Shown one piece after another: positions 23,026 to 23,891 of a stretch of DNA of 23,891 nt (position 1 is its first letter; each line of letters starts with the position of its first letter). The notes under the pieces were generated by a model that did no database searches, was not told where the DNA came from, and saw only the letters and a program-made list of their open reading frames with translations. A program made the position numbers and the translations under genes. The stretch lies in assembly GCA_023430325.1 (NCBI GenBank), contig JAEZAU010000010.1, forward strand, positions 1 through 23,891, written 5' to 3'. Source of the stretch: Bacteroidota bacterium. GTDB taxonomy: Bacteria; Bacteroidota; Bacteroidia; Flavobacteriales_F; PHOS-HE28.

Positions 23026-23871
23026 ATGAAACTGAAGATCAGTGTTATCGCATGCCTCATGCTGTTGCATGCAGGTCTCTGCGCCCAAATGGTGGTGAAG
23101 GGTTATGGCAACAGCAACAGCACGTTCCTGCTCGGGCATACATCGGCGGTGCATACACAGTGCCTGTACCTGCCAACGGATCTTTCGCCCCAGGGCATGA
23201 GCGGCGATATAACACGCATCTACTATCGTTATGGCGATACCGGTGAAGATCTCGGCAACACACTGGGCGATCTGCGCATACGCATGGGCCAGACCACTGC
23301 CACAGGTTTCCAGAACGGGAACATGTACTACACCGGGCTTGATATGGTGTTGCATGAGGACACCTATACCATCGCACCGGGCGTTGAAGGCGACTGGTTC
23401 TCCATAGATCTGGGAACGCCTTTCACGTATGATCCTTCAAAGACATTGATCATCGACATCATGTTCGCCACCACCACCACATTGAATTTCGGAACGCTGG
23501 GTACTGATAACGATGGGCGCAAATTGCGGTCTGACGATACCACATCCACCATCGGCAGCCAGTTCCCATCCACCACCTGGCAGGACCTGGGTCTCGATCT
23601 GGAGACCAGCATCGGTATGGTGCAGATCGGCAGGAATGACGGAGTTCACGTGCTGCCCAACCCGTTCGCTTCCACCTTCGATGTGCTGCTTCCCCCCGGC
23701 TCTGCGGTGGATCGGTTGCAGATCATGGATATGACGGGCAGGACCGTTCGATCGGTGAACATCAATGCGCCACGAACATCCTTCGATCTGGGTGCTGAAC
23801 CTTCTGGGATCTATTTCCTGCAGCTTACCGGCGAGCGCAGCAACCATGTGCTGAAGGTGGTGAAGGAGTGA
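23026..23871 (+). CDS. secreted protein with T9SS type A sorting domain
   Basis: A 281-residue protein. The signal peptide covers residues 1-21 (KISVIACLMLLHAGLCAQ). The start is placed at ATG 23026 because it begins the signal peptide; the frame runs 20 codons further up without a plausible N-terminus. The body (about 25-205) is beta-rich with no known catalytic motif; it contains QCLYLPTDLSPQGMSGDITRI-type strands resembling jelly-roll surface domains. The last 70 or so residues are the type A (Por secretion) tail: VLPNPFASTFDV, LQIMDMTGRTV, DLGAEPSGIYFLQL and a final HVLKVVKE. By family the tail is cut off on export and the protein is attached to surface polysaccharide or released. It is divergent from the helicase gene. 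Confidence 0.92.
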   Translation: MKLKISVIACLMLLHAGLCAQMVVKGYGNSNSTFLLGHTSAVHTQCLYLPTDLSPQGMSGDITRIYYRYGDTGEDLGNTLGDLRIRMGQTTATGFQNGNMYYTGLDMVLHEDTYTIAPGVEGDWFSIDLGTPFTYDPSKTLIIDIMFATTTTLNFGTLGTDNDGRKLRSDDTTSTIGSQFPSTTWQDLGLDLETSIGMVQIGRNDGVHVLPNPFASTFDVLLPPGSAVDRLQIMDMTGRTVRSVNINAPRTSFDLGAEPSGIYFLQLTGERSNHVLKVVKE

Positions 23872-23891
23872 TCTTTTTTCGGGCGAATTCC

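Overview
The window looks like a chromosomal segment from a fairly GC-rich member of the Bacteroidota, probably a Flavobacteriales-type lineage. The evidence is three secreted proteins with type IX secretion (T9SS) sorting tails, a bacillithiol deacetylase (BshB1), a DUF2520 - UbiA - Maf gene group, and promoter boxes of the Bacteroidota TAnnTTTG type. No insertion sequence, phage gene, CRISPR array or rRNA was seen. Gene density is high and stop/start overlaps are common.

Layout. Positions 1-3555 (+) hold two large cell-surface proteins with T9SS type B tails; the first is cut by the window edge. Positions 3558-5402 (-) hold two tandem paralogous secreted coiled-coil proteins of unknown function. 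Positions 5446-7825 (-) carry DUF2520/Rossmann, a UbiA prenyltransferase and Maf. Positions 7850-13148 (-) are a compact cytochrome c maturation (System I) cluster transcribed ccmB-ccmC-ccmD-ccmE-ccmF; ccmA, ccmG and ccmH are not present. Positions 13149-13551 are a gene-free spacer with REP-like and stutter repeats. A secreted protein built from two copies of an unknown domain (13552-14376, -) is divergent from a lipoprotein-type thioredoxin/glutathione peroxidase and bshB1 (14484-15815, +). Positions 15816-20820 (-) are a four-gene surface-glycan operon: GT4 glycosyltransferase, a formyltransferase/beta-propeller fusion, a Wzx-like flippase and a GT2 glycosyltransferase. Then come tRNA-His with a terminator (-), a DEAD-box RNA helicase with a long disordered basic tail (-), and a T9SS type A surface protein (+).

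How the genes work together. The Ccm block would export and attach haem to periplasmic cytochromes. Its CcmE has the CxxxY haem-attachment motif instead of HxxxY, and its CcmC carries a large extra periplasmic domain and a changed WWD motif. The glycan operon is translationally coupled through ATGA overlaps and encodes assembly, probable N-acyl/formyl modification and flipping of a lipid-linked oligosaccharide. GPx and BshB1 both belong to thiol-based redox protection.

The most unusual items are the variant Ccm system, the formyltransferase-propeller fusion, the coiled-coil pair, the internally duplicated unknown protein, and TTTG promoter boxes lying only 4-12 nt from several start codons, which suggests leaderless or near-leaderless transcripts. 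All family calls are from reading the sequence; no database search was run.
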